Positions 62,437 through 64,000 of a stretch of 64,000 bases of DNA are shown here, one piece after another. A program made the translations under genes and the position numbers. Position 1 is the first letter of the stretch, and every line of letters starts with the position of its first letter. Source of the stretch: Nakamurella aerolata (GTDB lineage Bacteria > Actinomycetota > Actinomycetes > Mycobacteriales > Nakamurellaceae); assembly GCF_013002705.1 (NCBI RefSeq), contig NZ_JABEND010000003.1, positions 434,001-498,000 on the forward strand, written 5' to 3'. Below the pieces are notes generated by a model, which saw nothing but the letters and a program-made list of their open reading frames with translations, was not told the DNA's origin and did not search any database.

Positions 62437-62486
62437 TAGCACCACCAAACAAGCACCACCAAACAAGCACCACCAACGAGCACCAC
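62437..62486. repeat. 14-bp tandem repeat (3.5 copies) in the fadE5 leader
   Basis: Units TAGCACCACCAAAC, AAGCACCACCAAAC, AAGCACCACCAACG and a partial AGCACCAC run head to tail. They end seven bases before the GGAAGGA ribosome site of fadE5. Confidence 0.85.
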
Positions 62487-62506
62487 AAGGCTGGAAGGAC
62501 AAGGCC

Positions 62507-64000
62507 ATGGGCCACTACAAGGCGAATCTGCGTGATCTGGAGTTCAACCTGTTCGAGGTGTTCGGTGGTGGGCAGCGGATGGGCACCGGCCCGTTCGCCG
62601 AGATGGACCCGGACACCGCGCGCGGCGTGCTGCGCGAGCTGACCGACCTGGCGACCGGCCCGCTGGCCGCCTCGTTCACCGACGCCGACCGCAACCCGCC
62701 GACGTTCGACCCGCAGAACCACAGCGTGCAGGTACCGGAGAGCTTCAAGAAGAGCTTCGCGGCGATCATGGACGGCCAGTGGTGGCGGCTGGAGCTGACC
62801 GACGAGCTCGGGGGCTACGGCGCCCCGCCGTCGCTGCGGTGGGCCTGCGCCGAGCTGATCCTCGGTGCCAACCCCGCCCTGTTCATGTACGCCGCAGGGC
62901 CGACCTTCGCGCAGACCCTCTACTACATGGGCACCGACGAGCAGAAGAAGCTCGCCAAGCTGGTGATCGACCAGGGCTGGGGCGCGACCATGGTGCTCAC
63001 CGAACCGGACGCCGGCTCCGACGTCGGCGCCGGCCGCACCAAGGCGATCCGGCAGCCCGACGGCAGCTGGCATCTCGAGGGTGTCAAGCGGTTCATCACC
63101 TCGGGCGACCAGGACATGACCGACAACATCCTGCATCTGGTGCTGGCCCGGCCGGAGGGCCCCGGCGTCGAGACCAAGCCGGGCACCAAGGGGTTGTCGC
63201 TGTTCGCGGTGCCGAAGTACCACGTCGATCTGGAGACCGGCGAGCGCGGCGAGCGCAACGGGGTGTTCGTCACCGGCGTCGAACACAAGATGGGGCTGAA
63301 GGTTTCGGCCACCTGCGAGCTGTCGTTCGGGCTGGACGGGACGCCCGCCGTCGGCACCCTGGTCGGCGACGTGCACGACGGCATCGCGCAGATGTTCAAG
63401 GTGATCGAGTACGCCCGAATGATGGTGGGCACCAAGGCGATCGCGACGCTGTCCACCGGTTACCTGAACGCCCTCGACTACGCCAAGGAGCGGGTGCAGG
63501 GCGCGGATCTGACCAGGGCCGCGGACAAGACCGCGCCGCGGGTCAGCATCATCCACCACCCGGACGTGCGGCGGATCCTGATGCGGCAGAAGGCATATGC
63601 CGAGGGTCTGCGCGCGGTGTACAGCTACACCGCCGACCTGCAGGACCAGATCTTCGCCGCCACCGCTACCACCGACACCGACGAGCAGTCGGTGGAACTG
63701 GCCAAGCGGATCAACGATCTGCTGCTGCCGGTGGTGAAGGGTGTCGGCTCCGAGCGGGCCTACGAGAACCTGGCGTTGTCGCTGCAGACCTTCGGCGGAT
63801 CCGGGTACACCCAGGACTACCCGATCGAGCAGTACCTGCGGGACGCCAAGATCGACACCCTCTACGAGGGCACCACCGCCATCCAGGCGCAGGACTTCTT
63901 CTTCCGCAAGATCCTCAAGGACCGCGGGGTGGCACTGGGTGCCGTCGCCGGCGAGATGCTGGAGTTCTTGCAGCGCAACGGATCAGCGGCCGCCGATGCC
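62507..64000 (+). CDS. fadE5: Acyl-CoA dehydrogenase, FadE5-like (3' end outside the window)
   Basis: This FAD enzyme makes the first alpha-beta double bond in acyl-CoA oxidation. 498 codons are visible from [28 protein letters not shown] lies seven bases upstream. The N-terminal extension and sequence throughout resemble mycobacterial FadE5 (about 611 residues): [77 protein letters not shown] and [22 protein letters not shown], which holds the catalytic-region Glu. The frame is open to base 64000. Regulation by the upstream double operator is likely, with fatty acyl-CoA as the probable effector. Confidence 0.94.
   Translation, partial: MGHYKANLRDLEFNLFEVFGGGQRMGTGPFAEMDPDTARGVLRELTDLATGPLAASFTDADRNPPTFDPQNHSVQVPESFKKSFAAIMDGQWWRLELTDELGGYGAPPSLRWACAELILGANPALFMYAAGPTFAQTLYYMGTDEQKKLAKLVIDQGWGATMVLTEPDAGSDVGAGRTKAIRQPDGSWHLEGVKRFITSGDQDMTDNILHLVLARPEGPGVETKPGTKGLSLFAVPKYHVDLETGERGERNGVFVTGVEHKMGLKVSATCELSFGLDGTPAVGTLVGDVHDGIAQMFKVIEYARMMVGTKAIATLSTGYLNALDYAKERVQGADLTRAADKTAPRVSIIHHPDVRRILMRQKAYAEGLRAVYSYTADLQDQIFAATATTDTDEQSVELAKRINDLLLPVVKGVGSERAYENLALSLQTFGGSGYTQDYPIEQYLRDAKIDTLYEGTTAIQAQDFFFRKILKDRGVALGAVAGEMLEFLQRNGSAAADA

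Overview
The window is high-GC, densely coded actinobacterial chromosome. Supporting evidence is the mycothiol gene mshB, HspR-type HAIR sites before dnaK, LGFP-repeat cell-wall proteins, an Rv0338c-like Fe-S reductase, a FadE5-like acyl-CoA dehydrogenase and frequent GTG/TTG starts. Genus cannot be fixed from sequence alone. There is no phage, CRISPR array, insertion sequence or rRNA; the only RNA gene found is a tRNA-Gly(CCC).

Layout. 0-4.3 kb: dnaK-grpE-dnaJ heat-shock operon on the minus strand (dnaJ runs off the left edge) behind two HAIR operators. 4.3-13.2 kb: an orphan ribbon-helix-helix protein, a secreted GH95 enzyme with two discoidin-like domains nested in its N-terminal domain, mshB, a DoxX protein, and a coupled beta-phosphoglucomutase/GH65 phosphorylase pair. 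13.2-16.4 kb: a decayed sugar-acid locus in which the kinase has a frameshift, the transporter is a C-terminal half and the DeoR regulator has an in-frame stop. 16.7-19.1 kb: a large secreted two-enzyme cell-wall hydrolase with a duplicated module.

19.2-33.3 kb is an aromatic catabolic island. An IclR regulator faces an FAD monooxygenase and a ThDP enzyme; an MHS transporter follows; then a collinear operon carries a fumarylacetoacetase-RraA fusion, a GntR regulator, hpaE, hpaD, hpaH, hpaI and a GNAT protein. HpaD (ring cleavage), HpaE (semialdehyde oxidation), HpaH (hydration) and HpaI (aldol cleavage) make a homoprotocatechuate meta-cleavage route to pyruvate and succinic semialdehyde. The fusion protein sits where a two-domain HpaG/HpcE isomerase-decarboxylase would be expected. 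This is the most interesting system in the window.

33.4-45 kb: a disordered acidic protein, an isochorismatase-fold protein lacking all three catalytic residues, an HTH protein, a frameshifted von Willebrand A surface protein, a receptor-type Ser/Thr kinase, a TetM/OtrA-type ribosomal protection protein, an NCS1 permease and a CHAP cell-wall hydrolase. 45-64 kb: Fe-S reductase, LacI regulator, dcd, an XRE/SDR divergent pair, tRNA-Gly, a cation diffusion facilitator, two bacterial PH-domain proteins, a TetR regulator, a crcB pair, a vWD-like lipoprotein, a PolA-like polymerase and the start of fadE5.

Two window-wide themes stand out. Short tandem repeats (10-23 bp units) lie in the 5' leaders of about five genes. 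Clear dyad operators are present in most divergent intergenic regions. Start codons were moved from the longest ORF where a Shine-Dalgarno sequence or family length indicated it.
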